Assembly (NCBI RefSeq): GCF_030373245.1
Contig: NZ_JAUCZF010000007.1
Span: forward strand, 1 to 64,000
DNA: 64,000 nt
Direction of reading: 5' to 3'
Source: Hydrogenophaga sp.
Lineage (GTDB): Bacteria; Pseudomonadota; Gammaproteobacteria; Burkholderiales; Burkholderiaceae_C
Position numbers and translations under genes: made by a program. Of this stretch, positions 16,495 through 25,507 are shown piece by piece (positions within the stretch are counted from its first letter, which is position 1; each line of letters opens with the position of its first letter). The notes beneath the pieces were generated by a model. The model worked only from the letters and a program-made list of their open reading frames with translations, was not told the origin of the DNA and searched no databases.

Positions 16495-17351
16495 GACGGT
16501 TCTCCTGTGTGTCGGATCGGGTCTGACGGGGATTCTTCAAAGTAATAGATGCCCAGGCCGACGCGAGCGCCGGCCGGGCTGGCGTCGCCGGGTGCGGGTG
16601 CGCCATCGACATCGCTGAGCCATTGGTCCAGTTTTTCCAGCACCGCCTGCGCCTGCTCGGCGCTCAGCGCACGAAAGGCGGGCAGGGCATGCGCCGGCAC
16701 GCCGCGGTACATGACCTTGCGCTGGAAACGCGGAGCCTGACCGGACTGGTGCAGGTTGTGGTCGATGGTCTCAATCAGGTCGGCCACGTCAGAACCCAGC
16801 ATGTCCACCATTTCGCGTGCGCCCTGGCGCGGCACATAGCCGCGGGCAAGCAAGGCGATCAGGCCGTCGGCCTGTTGCTGCACCGCACCGACGCGCACCA
16901 GCTCGTCCAGCACTGCGCGGGTCGGCATGTCGCCGCTGTGGCGCTTGACCAGGGCAGCAAAACCCTGGTCACCTTCCACCGCCAGCGGGCGGGGTTGGCC
17001 TTGAGCGTCGTGGAAATCGGCATCACGCAGCCAGCCGGTGAGCACCCGCGCGGCGCGGTTGCGGCGCTCGGCGGTGCCGTCGTCCTCAGGCGCCGGGGCC
17101 TGCACCAGACGCTGGACTTCCTTGCGCGTCAGGCCGGATAGGATGGAGGCGCGCGAGACCGAAGGCTTCTTCCCCGGAATGCCGAAATCGCGCAACGCAA
17201 CATCCACATAAGTGCGTTTGGCCACGTCTTCGAACGCCCGGTAGGACTTGCCGTGGCGCAGCAACACCCGAAACAGCGGGCGCAGAAGACGGACCACGGC
17301 CCGGTCGATCGCGCGTTCCAACAGATTGGTTGAATCCATTTTTGGGACCAT
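16491..17351 (-). CDS. DUF6502-family protein
   Basis: A 286-residue soluble protein matching the DUF6502 pattern: a helical N-terminus (RAIDRAVVRLLRPLFRVLLRHG, SYRAFEDVAKRTYVDVAL), a helix-turn-helix-like segment (SVSRASILSGLTRKEVQRL), and a regulatory-looking C-terminal half. The N-terminal half suggests DNA binding. The start may be ATG 17351 or 17339. It is the first gene of the cluster running to 13808 and overlaps the DUF4382 lipoprotein start by 4 bases, so a role in controlling or partnering that lipoprotein is plausible; function is otherwise unknown. Confidence 0.8.
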   Translation of the reverse strand: MVPKMDSTNLLERAIDRAVVRLLRPLFRVLLRHGKSYRAFEDVAKRTYVDVALRDFGIPGKKPSVSRASILSGLTRKEVQRLVQAPAPEDDGTAERRNRAARVLTGWLRDADFHDAQGQPRPLAVEGDQGFAALVKRHSGDMPTRAVLDELVRVGAVQQQADGLIALLARGYVPRQGAREMVDMLGSDVADLIETIDHNLHQSGQAPRFQRKVMYRGVPAHALPAFRALSAEQAQAVLEKLDQWLSDVDGAPAPGDASPAGARVGLGIYYFEESPSDPIRHTGEPS

Positions 17352-17530
17352 ATTCCCAAATCTCGGCCAAGTCTGTAAGTAGTCGTAACACGGGACACAC
17401 CCATCGCGTTCAGCTGGACTGGAAACACAGACCGCATTTCGGCGACACTGGTTGGCATTTCCCGCTGCGCTGACCGACCCTCGACCTGACCCGCAGCTTC
17501 AGCATCCGCTCGCCGACCCCTCGTCCGACC

Positions 17531-17782
17531 ATGACCGACACCATCCCCGACCGCCCCGCCTTGCCCGATCGCCTGTCCATCGACGAGCGCAGCCCTCACC
17601 ATGTGGCGGCGGTGTTTGAGCACGATGTGGGCATTCGCTTCAACGGAAAAGACCGACTGGACGTGGTGGAGTACTGCGTCAGTGAAGGCTGGGTGCGGGT
17701 CCCGGCGGGCAAGACGCTGGACCGCAAGGGCAACCCCCTGCTGATCAAGCTGAGTGGAACGGTGGAGGCGTTTTACCGCTGA
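17531..17782 (+). CDS. DUF3297-family small protein
   Basis: An 83-residue protein with the strongly conserved DUF3297 composition: DRLSIDERSPHHVAAVFEHDVGIRFN, VVEYCVSEGWVRVPAGKTLDRKGNPL and KLSGTVEAFY. The family is widespread in Proteobacteria and has no known function. It stands alone between two minus-strand genes. The region 17352-17530 is the shared divergent promoter region with the DUF6502 gene. Confidence 0.9.
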   Translation: MTDTIPDRPALPDRLSIDERSPHHVAAVFEHDVGIRFNGKDRLDVVEYCVSEGWVRVPAGKTLDRKGNPLLIKLSGTVEAFYR

Positions 17783-17806
17783 AGGCGCGGGCGCTGATGC
17801 GCTCGG

Positions 17807-18118
17807 TCAGGCGGTGGCCGGCGCGGAGGACCAGCCCGAAGGGTCGCTGCGCCGCTTGCTGGCGGGCGCGGGCTGCTGCAGCGCTTCGAGTTCGGCGATG
17901 AGCAGATCGATCTGCACCAAAAAGACCTCGCGGCTTTGGTGCGGGCTTTCGGTGATCAGCCTCGACGCCTGTTCGGCCAGCACGTGTCGGCCAGCTTCGC
18001 GCGCCCAGCGGCGCACATCGCAATAAGCCACGAACGCCAGCCGCCCCAGATCGCCGCGTTTGCGGGCGTGGTGCAGGTCGGCGAGCAAATCGTCCAGACC
18101 CCATTGACTGTTCATCAT
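17807..18118 (-). CDS. Conserved hypothetical helical protein
   Basis: A 103-residue protein starting at the ATG at 18118 (MMNSQWGLDDLLADLHH), which has GGAG 6 bases upstream; earlier ATGs at 18130 and 18175 in the same frame lack this. It is all-helical, soluble, rich in Ala, Arg and Leu, with a Pro/Ser tail. Its short helix repeats (LLADLHHARKRGDLGRLAFVAYCDVRRWA, LAEQASRLITESP) have no recognised family. It is convergent with DUF3297 at 17531 and divergent from the DUF3179 gene. Confidence 0.6.
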   Translation of the reverse strand: MMNSQWGLDDLLADLHHARKRGDLGRLAFVAYCDVRRWAREAGRHVLAEQASRLITESPHQSREVFLVQIDLLIAELEALQQPAPASKRRSDPSGWSSAPATA

Positions 18119-18341
18119 TGCGGGCTCCATGTTGCAGTGCAGCACAGTCTCTCTCCAGCCCTGGACGGCTGTCAAGACTTTCTGATGGACGGTTCAGTCT
18201 AAAAACAGGGTTTTCTGAGGTCCAGACGCAGGTCCAGCAGGCGAAATCGCCGCGACAAAGTCCAAATGACACGTAAGACCTGAGCCTCCCAAGCGACTCC
18301 TGCGTTAGCGGTCACTTTCGAATTGACCCCAGGAGACTCTT

Positions 18342-19805
18342 ATGGTTGCTTTTCCCGAACCGGTGTTCACGACGCCAGGAGCAGCGTTTCGACGCCACCG
18401 GCGGTTCTGGCTGATTGGGTTGACACTGCTGGTGTCAAGCTGGTTGATACCCTGTGATGCGGCAGCGCAAAAACCCGGTGCCTCTGCACCGCTGGACAAG
18501 AAAGGCCAGACCTTCCCGGCCAGACCCACCGTTGGCAACGGTGCGCTGGCGCCCACAGCGCTGCAAGCGCTGGACCAGACCGTCAGCGAGCTGCGCCAGA
18601 CGCGGTTTCCCTCCGCGGCAGTCAAGACACTGGGCGCCTCGGGCGACGCCCGCCTGGCCTGGGTGCTGCACGACCTGCTGCGCTTTGCCAACCGCCAGCA
18701 CCTGCCCGAGCTGGTGACGGCCTTCGAAACGCTGACCGGCGCCGCGCTGCCACCAGACGCCTACACCGCCATGGGCGACCGCCTGCTGGCCTGGGACCTT
18801 CCCGCTCCGCCCGCCTACCGCGACATCAAACGCGATCTGTTTTTGCTGATCGAGCCGCGCTGGGCGCCCTTCTTCGCTGATGCCGACTCGCTGATCGACT
18901 GGCGCCAGGTGGGCTGGGGCGGCGTTTACATCGACGACCGGCCCGATGCGACCCGCGGTCAGAGCTGCCCGCGCGGCTGCATCCCGGCGCTGGACCAGCC
19001 GAGGGTGACCCCGGCCAGCGAAGGCGACTGGTATCCCGCCGGCGGCACCGTGTTCGGCATCGTCATCAACGGCGAGGCGCGCGCCTACCCGAAGCACATC
19101 ATGGAAGTGCATGAAATGGTGAACGACACGCTGGGTGGGCGGCGGATAGGGATCCCCTACTGCACGCTGTGCCTTTCAGCCCAGGCGTACTTCACCGACC
19201 GAGTGCCGGGCTTTTCGCCGCTGCTGCGCACCTCGGGACTGCTGTCTCGCTCCAACAAACTGATGTACGACGTGAAGAGTGGTTCGGTGGTGGACACCTT
19301 CACTGGGCGTGCGCTGTCCGGGCCGATGCGCCAGGCTGGCCTGACGCTGCCGCAGACCACGGTGGTCGTCACCACCTGGGCGGCCTGGCGCGAGGCTCAT
19401 CCGCGCACCACCCTGATCGCACAAGACGGCGGCATCGGCCGCAGCTACCCGCTCAACCCGCTGGGTGGGCGCGACGACCAGGGGCCGATCTTTCCGGTGG
19501 GCGACGTCGATCCGCGGCTGCCGGTGCACGAGGTGGTGATCGGCGTGACCAGCCCCCGGGGCCAGGCGCTGGCGTTTCCGCGCGCGACGGTGCAGCTCGC
19601 ACTGGCGGCCGGCGAACAGGTGATGCTGGATGGCGTGACGGTACGCAGCGAAGGCGGCGGGCTTCGCGCCTACGTGGGCCAGCGCGAGGCGACCAGTCAG
19701 CAGGCGTTCTGGTTTGCCTGGAGCCAGTTCAAGCCGGGTACCCAGATCTGGGCGCGCGGCGCTGACACCAGCGCGGGCGCTCAGGTGCCGCAGAAGGTGC
19801 GGTAG
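18342..19805 (+). CDS. DUF3179-domain exported protein
   Basis: A 487-residue protein with an N-terminal hydrophobic export segment (about 20-43, ending CDAAAQ), a helical middle, and a C-terminal DUF3179 domain: VFGIVINGEARAYPKHIM, VNDTLGGRRIGIPYCTLCLS, DTFTGRALSGPMRQAG and VVTTWAAWREAHP. The GIPYCTLC cysteine pair is characteristic of the family and suggests metal or cofactor binding. Function is unknown. AGGAG lies just before the ATG. Its last 25 bases overlap the end of the convergent SelO gene. Confidence 0.88.
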   Translation: MVAFPEPVFTTPGAAFRRHRRFWLIGLTLLVSSWLIPCDAAAQKPGASAPLDKKGQTFPARPTVGNGALAPTALQALDQTVSELRQTRFPSAAVKTLGASGDARLAWVLHDLLRFANRQHLPELVTAFETLTGAALPPDAYTAMGDRLLAWDLPAPPAYRDIKRDLFLLIEPRWAPFFADADSLIDWRQVGWGGVYIDDRPDATRGQSCPRGCIPALDQPRVTPASEGDWYPAGGTVFGIVINGEARAYPKHIMEVHEMVNDTLGGRRIGIPYCTLCLSAQAYFTDRVPGFSPLLRTSGLLSRSNKLMYDVKSGSVVDTFTGRALSGPMRQAGLTLPQTTVVVTTWAAWREAHPRTTLIAQDGGIGRSYPLNPLGGRDDQGPIFPVGDVDPRLPVHEVVIGVTSPRGQALAFPRATVQLALAAGEQVMLDGVTVRSEGGGLRAYVGQREATSQQAFWFAWSQFKPGTQIWARGADTSAGAQVPQKVR

Positions 19806-21289
19806 CCGGCCATGGCGCCAGCCGGTGCGGGCGACGCGAAAGCGTCAAGCCCGCTGCGGGCGTCGAACGGCCGCTGCAGCACGGTGATCAGGCGCTCGAA
19901 CGGTGCCTGATCGCCCTGCTCCACGGCAGCGGCGAGCGCAGCTTCCACCAGGTGGTTGCGCGGAATGTAGAGCGGGTTGGCCAGGCGCATTTGCTCGACC
20001 AGTTCGGGCGCTGCGTCACCAGTCGGTGCGCAACGCGCTTGCCACCGGGCAAGCCAGGCGTCCAAGGGCTCGGGTTCGCTGAACAGGCCGCGCAGCGCCG
20101 CGCGATCGCCGCCCACCGCCGCATCAGACAGGTGGCGAAACGCGAGCGTGAAGTCGGCGCGCTGGGTCTGCAGCAGGTCCAGCCAGCCGTTCATCAGCGC
20201 TTCGTCTTGCGGCTCTTCGCCCTGAAGCCCCAGCTTGCGGCGCAGCTCGGCTTGCCAGTGGTGCTGGTAGCGCTCGGGGAAGGCGTTGACGACCTCAGTG
20301 GCCAAGGCGACGGCGGTGTCGGCGTCTTCGGACAGCATCGGCAGCAAGGTTTCGGCCAGGCGGGCCAGATTCCACTGCGCAATGCCGGGCTGGTTGCCGT
20401 AAGCGTAGCGACCCTGGCGGTCGATGGAGCTGAAGACAGTGGCGGGATCGTAGGCGTCCATGAAGGCGCACGGACCGTAGTCGATGGTCTCGCCCGAGAT
20501 CGTCATGTTGTCGGTGTTCATCACGCCATGGATGAAACCCACACCTATCCAGCGCGCGATCAGCGCGGCCTGCCGTTCGCTCACCGCGCGCAGCAGAGCC
20601 AGGTAAGGCTGCTCACTGCCCACCAGCGCTGGGTCGTGGCGCGCGATCGCGTAATCGGCCAAGGTCTTGAGCTGTTCGGGTGTGCCCCGGGTGGCGAAAA
20701 ACTGGAACGTGCCCACGCGCAGGTGGCTGGCGGCCACACGGGTGAGCACGGCGCCCGGAAGCGGGCCGGCTTCGCGCAACACGTGCTCGCCGGTGGCCAC
20801 CGCGGCCAGTGCGCGGGTGGTGGGAATGCCCAGGGCGTGCATGGCCTCGCCCATCAGGTACTCGCGCAGCACCGGACCGAGCACGGCCTTGCCGTCGCCG
20901 CCGCGCGAAAAGGGGGTGCGGCCCGAGCCTTTGAACGCGATATCTCGCCGCTGGCCATGGATGTCGATGACTTCACCGAGCAGCAGCGCGCGGCCGTCAC
21001 CCAGCTGCGGCGAGAAGCCGCCGAACTGGTGACCGGCGTAAGCCTGGGCGATGGGCGTGGCACCCTGGGGCAACTGGTTGCCCGAGAACACCGCCGCTCC
21101 CAGTGGGCCTTCGAGCGCATCGACATCGAGGGCAAGCTCGGTGGCCAGCGCGCGATTGAACTTCAGCAACACCGGCGCAGGCACCTGGGCGGCCTGCCAC
21201 GGCGCGTAGAAACCGTCGAGCGCGCGGGCGTAGCTGTTGTCAAAGCGGAATCCCGCGGTGGCGGTGAGTTCAGTCGTGTCGGTGCTCAT
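19781..21289 (-). CDS. selO: SelO/YdiU protein adenylyltransferase
   Basis: A 502-residue pseudokinase-fold enzyme that AMPylates Ser, Thr or Tyr residues of proteins involved in redox homeostasis. Family signatures are complete: NQLPQGATPIAQAYAGHQFGG, QLGDGRALLLGEV, KGSGRTPFSRGGDG, REYLMGEAMHALGIPTTRAL, RVAASHLRVGTFQFFA, and HGVMNTDNM with IDYGPCAFMD. It ends FCGT with an ordinary cysteine. The start MSTDTTEL at 21289 follows the MOSC stop codon by 10 bases; the open frame extends 29 codons upstream but overlaps that gene. It sits in a two-gene operon with the MOSC protein. Confidence 0.95.
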   Translation of the reverse strand: MSTDTTELTATAGFRFDNSYARALDGFYAPWQAAQVPAPVLLKFNRALATELALDVDALEGPLGAAVFSGNQLPQGATPIAQAYAGHQFGGFSPQLGDGRALLLGEVIDIHGQRRDIAFKGSGRTPFSRGGDGKAVLGPVLREYLMGEAMHALGIPTTRALAAVATGEHVLREAGPLPGAVLTRVAASHLRVGTFQFFATRGTPEQLKTLADYAIARHDPALVGSEQPYLALLRAVSERQAALIARWIGVGFIHGVMNTDNMTISGETIDYGPCAFMDAYDPATVFSSIDRQGRYAYGNQPGIAQWNLARLAETLLPMLSEDADTAVALATEVVNAFPERYQHHWQAELRRKLGLQGEEPQDEALMNGWLDLLQTQRADFTLAFRHLSDAAVGGDRAALRGLFSEPEPLDAWLARWQARCAPTGDAAPELVEQMRLANPLYIPRNHLVEAALAAAVEQGDQAPFERLITVLQRPFDARSGLDAFASPAPAGAMAGYRTFCGT

Positions 21290-21299
21290 GCCCACAGTG

Positions 21300-21872
21300 T
21301 CAGCCATTTGCCTTGTCGGAGGCGCTGGCAGGGTTGAGAACCTCGCTGAGCAGGGGCCCTGGACGCAGCGTGTCACCCACGCGGATCAGCCCGCCGCGCA
21401 GGATGCGCGCAGTGAGACCGCCCAGACCACGCATCGCGTTGTAGCCGCCAGCACCCAACGCCGCTTCCATGCGCGAGCAGGGGTCGCAAGGGTCGGTGAC
21501 GTCGATCAGCACTTCATCCCCGATGTGCCAGACACAACGAGCATCGGCAAACGGCGAACGCAGGGCCAGCAGGTTGATGCCGCTGACCACGAGGTTGCGG
21601 CGCAGCAGCGCGGGATCGATCTTGTCGTGGCCCGTCCAGGCGGCGAGGGTGGCGAGGTGCTCGGCCTGAAACAGCGTGATCTCCCGTTTGTGGTTGGCAC
21701 CTGGGCTGCGCTCACGCTGGCCATAGCGGTCGCCCGCCAGGCCCTGGCCCGGTGTGGCCAGGGCCTGCGGCACCTGGCGCAGGGCGCCAGCGCGCTCAAC
21801 GCGCAACCAGATCGATGCGATACGACCCACCCGTGGGTGGCTGTCGGTGAGTTCGCGCAAGGGCGGTGTCAT
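21300..21872 (-). CDS. MOSC-domain protein
   Basis: A 190-residue single MOSC domain (molybdenum-cofactor sulfurase C-terminal type), the fold of YiiM/YuaD-like proteins that handle Mo-cofactor-bound sulfur or N-hydroxylated compounds. Seen: RVGRIASIWLR, GLAGDRYGQRERSPGANHKREITLFQAEH, LRRNLVVSGINLLALR, then the cysteine-bearing DPCDPCSRME. No partner reductase is nearby. It is transcribed with SelO (10-base gap). Confidence 0.85.
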   Translation of the reverse strand: MTPPLRELTDSHPRVGRIASIWLRVERAGALRQVPQALATPGQGLAGDRYGQRERSPGANHKREITLFQAEHLATLAAWTGHDKIDPALLRRNLVVSGINLLALRSPFADARCVWHIGDEVLIDVTDPCDPCSRMEAALGAGGYNAMRGLGGLTARILRGGLIRVGDTLRPGPLLSEVLNPASASDKANG

Positions 21873-21913
21873 TCGCGCAGTGTCGCTCAGGGCGCCTCAC
21901 CGCGTCTGACACA

Positions 21914-22561
21914 ATGCCGGCCAGCATGAGCCGCATCGCTGTCATCGACTTTGAAACCACTGGCATGTCGCCCGCGCTGGGCGACCGCGCCACCGAAATC
22001 GCCATTGTCCTGCTGGAGCGCGGGGAGGTGGTGGACCGGTTTCAGAGCCTGATGAACGCGGGCGTGCACATCCCGGCCTTCATCACCCAGCTCACCGGCA
22101 TCAGCAACGCCATGGTGGCTTCGGCGCCTCGCGCGCAGAGCGTGATGAGCGAAGCGGCGCGCTTCGTGGGCGACGCGCCGATGGTGGCGCACAACGCGGC
22201 ATTCGACCGCCGCTACTGGCAAGCCGAGCTGGCGCTGGCCGGGCTGGCCGCGCCTCAGGCTTTTGCCTGCACCGTGATGCTCTCGCGCCGCCTCTACCCC
22301 GAGGCACCCAGCCACAAGCTGGGCGCGCTGGTGCAGCGGCTGCGGCTGCCGCAGACCGGGGCGGCGCACCGTGCAATGGTTGATGCAGAAATGGCGGCGG
22401 CCCTGCTCACGCAGATACAACACGATCTGCGCGTGCGCCATAGGGTGGCCGAACCCGACCACCGGTTTCTGATGAGGCTACAAGCCTGCAGCCGGGCAGC
22501 GATGCCTCGCTGGCTGGCGCGCCAGGCGGTTGCCGATGCGCTCAGTGCAGAGGCACCGTGA
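21914..22561 (+). CDS. DnaQ/PolC-like 3'-5' exonuclease
   Basis: A 215-residue DEDDh-type exonuclease: DFETTG (ExoI, residues about 12-17), VAHNAAFDRRYW (ExoII) and GAAHRAMVDAEM (ExoIII with the catalytic histidine). Such stand-alone domains act in DNA repair, proofreading or RNA processing. The C-terminus has a basic helix that may bind nucleic acid. Start ATG 21914 or 21926; neither has a strong ribosome site. Its last 20 bases overlap the convergent gene at 22542. Confidence 0.88.
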   Translation: MPASMSRIAVIDFETTGMSPALGDRATEIAIVLLERGEVVDRFQSLMNAGVHIPAFITQLTGISNAMVASAPRAQSVMSEAARFVGDAPMVAHNAAFDRRYWQAELALAGLAAPQAFACTVMLSRRLYPEAPSHKLGALVQRLRLPQTGAAHRAMVDAEMAAALLTQIQHDLRVRHRVAEPDHRFLMRLQACSRAAMPRWLARQAVADALSAEAP

Positions 22562-23057
22562 AGCGCATCAGCAGCATGGAGTCGCGTGCACCGCGCGGAG
22601 GCAACAAGCCGAGATTCACCCGGACCAGCTCGCCCTCATAGGACGCGGTCGGGAATGTGGCCCAGGTGGTGCCCGCAGGCGAGCCAGGCAGATCCGTCAT
22701 CAAGCCCAGCGAAGCCCCCAGGTGCCAGGCGCCCAGCGAGAGTGGTTGCCAGCTCAGGCTGGGGCGTTCACCGGTGTGCGACAGGTTGAACGCCTCGCCC
22801 CCAAACCGCAACGAAAAGTCAGGCGGGCTCAGGCGCCAACTCCAGACGGGGGTGGCGGGCAAGGCTGTGATCCGCGTCCAGACCCATTCACCGCGGCCGC
22901 GAAACGGCAGCGAGGCCGGGGCCGAGAGCTGCAACGCATCTGTGTTGGAAGGGCGCAGACCGGAAGCGGCCCCGCTCGGCTCCAGCGCCTGCACACCCGG
23001 TGCGCAAGTGAGCAGCATGGACAGCATCGCTGCTGCCTTGAAAACGCCTGCCTGCAT
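22542..23057 (-). CDS. Exported hypothetical protein
   Basis: A 171-residue protein with a signal peptide (MQAGVFKAAAMLSMLLTC, ending GVQA). The mature part is beta-rich with a Trp-rich region (GEWVWTRITALPATPVWSWRLSPP) and no cysteines, consistent with a periplasmic or outer-membrane beta-barrel-like protein; alternating hydrophobic strands are visible toward the C-terminus, which ends in RFTVPLH. No family recognised. It overlaps the exonuclease gene tail by 20 bases, convergently. Confidence 0.6.
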   Translation of the reverse strand: MQAGVFKAAAMLSMLLTCAPGVQALEPSGAASGLRPSNTDALQLSAPASLPFRGRGEWVWTRITALPATPVWSWRLSPPDFSLRFGGEAFNLSHTGERPSLSWQPLSLGAWHLGASLGLMTDLPGSPAGTTWATFPTASYEGELVRVNLGLLPPRGARDSMLLMRFTVPLH

Positions 23058-23201
23058 GATCACCTCCCTCTTTGGAAACACCGGATGACGATGGTGGATC
23101 CGACCGACATTGCAATGTCCTGTCTGGGGATCGGCGGCAGTGGCGGGGCGCCTAAGCGGTCATTTGTCAGACAATCCCTGGATTTGTCACGAGATGTCTG
23201 C

Positions 23202-24299
23202 ATGAGCCCCCACGTTGCCAGCACCAAGCCTTTGTCCACCCACGACACCACCCGCATCGACGACACCCGCATCGGCGCAGTGCGCCCGCTGATCACGCCG
23301 GCCTTGCTGCAGGAGTGGCTGCCAGCACCCGACGCCGCGCAGGCGCTGGTGGAACAAAGCCGCTCGGCCATTTCCGCCGTGCTGCACGGGCGCGATGACC
23401 GGCTGGTGGTGGTGGTCGGGCCTTGCTCCATCCACGACCACGACCAGGCGATCGACTACGCAAAGCGGCTCAAGCAGACAGCCGACACCCTGGCTGAGGA
23501 CTTGATCGTGGTGATGCGCGTGTACTTCGAGAAGCCGAGGACCACCGTGGGCTGGAAGGGCTACATCAACGACCCGCACCTGGATGGCAGCTTCGCGATC
23601 AACGAAGGGCTGGAACTGGCGCGCCGACTGTTGCTGGATGTGCTGAGCATCGGACTGCCGGTGGGCACTGAGTTTCTTGACCTGCTCTCACCGCAGTTCA
23701 TCAGCGATCTGGTGAGCTGGGGCGCGATCGGCGCTCGCACCACGGAGAGCCAGAGCCACCGACAGCTCGCCAGCGGCCTTTCGTGCCCGGTGGGTTTCAA
23801 GAACGGAACCGACGGCGGCGTGAAGGTCGCAAGCGACGCGATCCAGGCCGCAGGCGCACAACACGCCTTCATGGGCATGACCAAGATGGGCCAGGCCGCC
23901 ATTTTCGAAACGCGTGGCAATGCCGACTGCCACATCATCCTGCGCGGTGGGCCAAAACCCAACTACAGCGCGGCTGATGTGAACGAGGCCTGCGCTCTGC
24001 TCAGGACAACAGGCCTGCGCGAGCAGGTGATGGTGGATGTGTCGCACGCCAACAGCAGCAAACAACACCGCCGCCAGATCGAGGTAGCCGGTGCCGTGGC
24101 GCAGCAAATCGCCGCAGGTGACACGCGCATCGTGGGCGTCATGGTGGAGAGTCACCTGCAGGAAGGTCGACAGGACATCGTGCCGGGTGAGGTGCTCAAG
24201 CCAGGCGTGAGTGTCACCGACGCCTGCATTGGCTGGGAGCAGACGCAGCCCGTGCTGCAAGGACTGGCCGAAGCGGTTCGCCAGCGCCGCGCCGGCTGA
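23202..24299 (+). CDS. aroG: DAHP synthase (class I, AroG/F/H type)
   Basis: A 365-residue 3-deoxy-D-arabino-heptulosonate-7-phosphate synthase, the first step of the shikimate pathway. Conserved segments: VVVVGPCSIHD, VMRVYFEKPRTTVGWKGYINDP, GLPVGTEFLDL, WGAIGARTTESQ, FKNGTDG, and MVDVSHANSSKQHRRQ with a metal-binding histidine. The start at 23202 (MSPHVASTK) is chosen because family members begin about there; a much longer open frame upstream covers the neighbouring gene antisense. Which aromatic amino acid inhibits it cannot be told from the sequence. Monocistronic. Confidence 0.94.
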   Translation: MSPHVASTKPLSTHDTTRIDDTRIGAVRPLITPALLQEWLPAPDAAQALVEQSRSAISAVLHGRDDRLVVVVGPCSIHDHDQAIDYAKRLKQTADTLAEDLIVVMRVYFEKPRTTVGWKGYINDPHLDGSFAINEGLELARRLLLDVLSIGLPVGTEFLDLLSPQFISDLVSWGAIGARTTESQSHRQLASGLSCPVGFKNGTDGGVKVASDAIQAAGAQHAFMGMTKMGQAAIFETRGNADCHIILRGGPKPNYSAADVNEACALLRTTGLREQVMVDVSHANSSKQHRRQIEVAGAVAQQIAAGDTRIVGVMVESHLQEGRQDIVPGEVLKPGVSVTDACIGWEQTQPVLQGLAEAVRQRRAG

Positions 24300-24408
24300 G
24301 CGCTGACTGTCAGTTCTGGCAGGTGCGCGGCCGATTCGCGCGCGCGATAGGCGTTCAATGGCGTGCTCAAGCGGTCTCGACGGGAGATCGCACACACAAG
24401 GGACGGAC

Positions 24409-25212
24409 ATGGGGCCAATCGATCTCAAAGGGCGCACCGCGCTGGTGACGGGTGCAGCCCGTGGGCTCGGCGCTGGGATGGCGCGCGCACTGGCGAAGGC
24501 GGGCGCGGCGGTCATGGTGAGCGATGTGCTGGAGGTCGAAGGACGGGCCACTGCGCAAGCGCTGATCGACAGCGGCGCGCGGGCAGGGTTTGTGCCGCTG
24601 GATGTGCGCGACGAAGCGCAATGGCTGATCGCCATCGACCACACACTGGCGAGCTTTGGCGGCTTCGACATCCTGGTCAACAATGCCGGTATCGAAGTCA
24701 CGGCCTTGGTAAGTGAAGTCGATATCGCCGGGTTGCGCAACATGCTGGACGTGAACGTCGTGGGCACTGCGCTGGGACTGAAGTACGCATTTCGAACGAT
24801 GCGTCCAGGTGGCGCAGCGGGCCAGGGTGGCGCGGTGGTCAACGTGGCTTCTGTGGCCGCCACGATCGCGTTCCCGGCAATCGCTGGCTACTCGGCCACC
24901 AAATCGGCTGTGGACCGGCTCACGCGGGTTGCCGCCATGGAATCGGGCAAGCTGGGCTTCGGTGTGCGGGTGAACTGCGTCTACCCAGGGCTGGTACCGA
25001 CCGACATGGGGATGAAGCTGGCCAACGATGTGGTGACCGCTGGCCTGTTCCCTTCGGCGCAAGCGGCGGTGCAAGCCATCGTCAGCCAGACGCCGCTGGG
25101 ACGCCTGGGGACAGTCGACGACATGGCCGACGCGGTGGTGTTCCTGTGTTCGGACGCCTCGCGCTTCATCACCGGCGCGGGCTTGCCGGTGGATGGCGGC
25201 ATGGGCATGTAA
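24409..25212 (+). CDS. SDR-family oxidoreductase
   Basis: A 267-residue short-chain dehydrogenase: GAARGLGAG (glycine-rich NAD(P)-binding loop), DVRD, NNAG, the catalytic serine in VASVAATIA, YSATKSA (YxxxK) and the C-terminal SDASRFITGAGLPVDGGMGM. Classical SDR reading, preferring NAD(P). Substrate unknown; family members with this ending act on hydroxysteroid-like or sugar-like alcohols. The start MGPIDLKG at 24409 is chosen over an ATG 17 codons upstream, as the fold begins there. Confidence 0.9.
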   Translation: MGPIDLKGRTALVTGAARGLGAGMARALAKAGAAVMVSDVLEVEGRATAQALIDSGARAGFVPLDVRDEAQWLIAIDHTLASFGGFDILVNNAGIEVTALVSEVDIAGLRNMLDVNVVGTALGLKYAFRTMRPGGAAGQGGAVVNVASVAATIAFPAIAGYSATKSAVDRLTRVAAMESGKLGFGVRVNCVYPGLVPTDMGMKLANDVVTAGLFPSAQAAVQAIVSQTPLGRLGTVDDMADAVVFLCSDASRFITGAGLPVDGGMGM

Positions 25213-25235
25213 TCGCCTGGGCCGCCAGGCTCAAC

Positions 25236-25490
25236 TCAGCGCGGCTTGCGCGGCACCATCGGGCCGCGGCCCTCGATGTGGCGGAAGTTGATGCGGCCTT
25301 TGGTGAGGTCGTAGGGCGAGAGTTCGAGCGAAACCCGGTCACCCGCAAGGATGCGGATGTGGTTCTTCTTCATCTTGCCGGCGGAATAAGCAATCAGCTG
25401 GTGACCGTTGTCCAGCGTCACGCGAAAACGCGTGTCGGGCAGCACCTCGTTGACGATGCCCATCATGTCGATCAGTTCTTCTTTGGCCAT
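25236..25490 (-). CDS. infA: Translation initiation factor IF-1 (second-type, longer)
   Basis: An 84-residue S1/OB-fold protein matching IF-1: [44 protein letters not shown] and [15 protein letters not shown]. It has a C-terminal extension ([12 protein letters not shown]) compared with the usual 72-residue factor, typical of the second IF-1 found in many beta-proteobacteria, which is often cold-inducible. It is alone rather than in the ribosomal operon. Confidence 0.95.
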   Translation of the reverse strand: MAKEELIDMMGIVNEVLPDTRFRVTLDNGHQLIAYSAGKMKKNHIRILAGDRVSLELSPYDLTKGRINFRHIEGRGPMVPRKPR

Positions 25491-25507
25491 ATGAGGCTCC
25501 TTCAGGT

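Noticed and set aside
22530-23201. In-frame upstream extension of DAHP synthase
   Set aside because: It covers an antisense exported gene, and the family starts around MSPHVAS at 23202.
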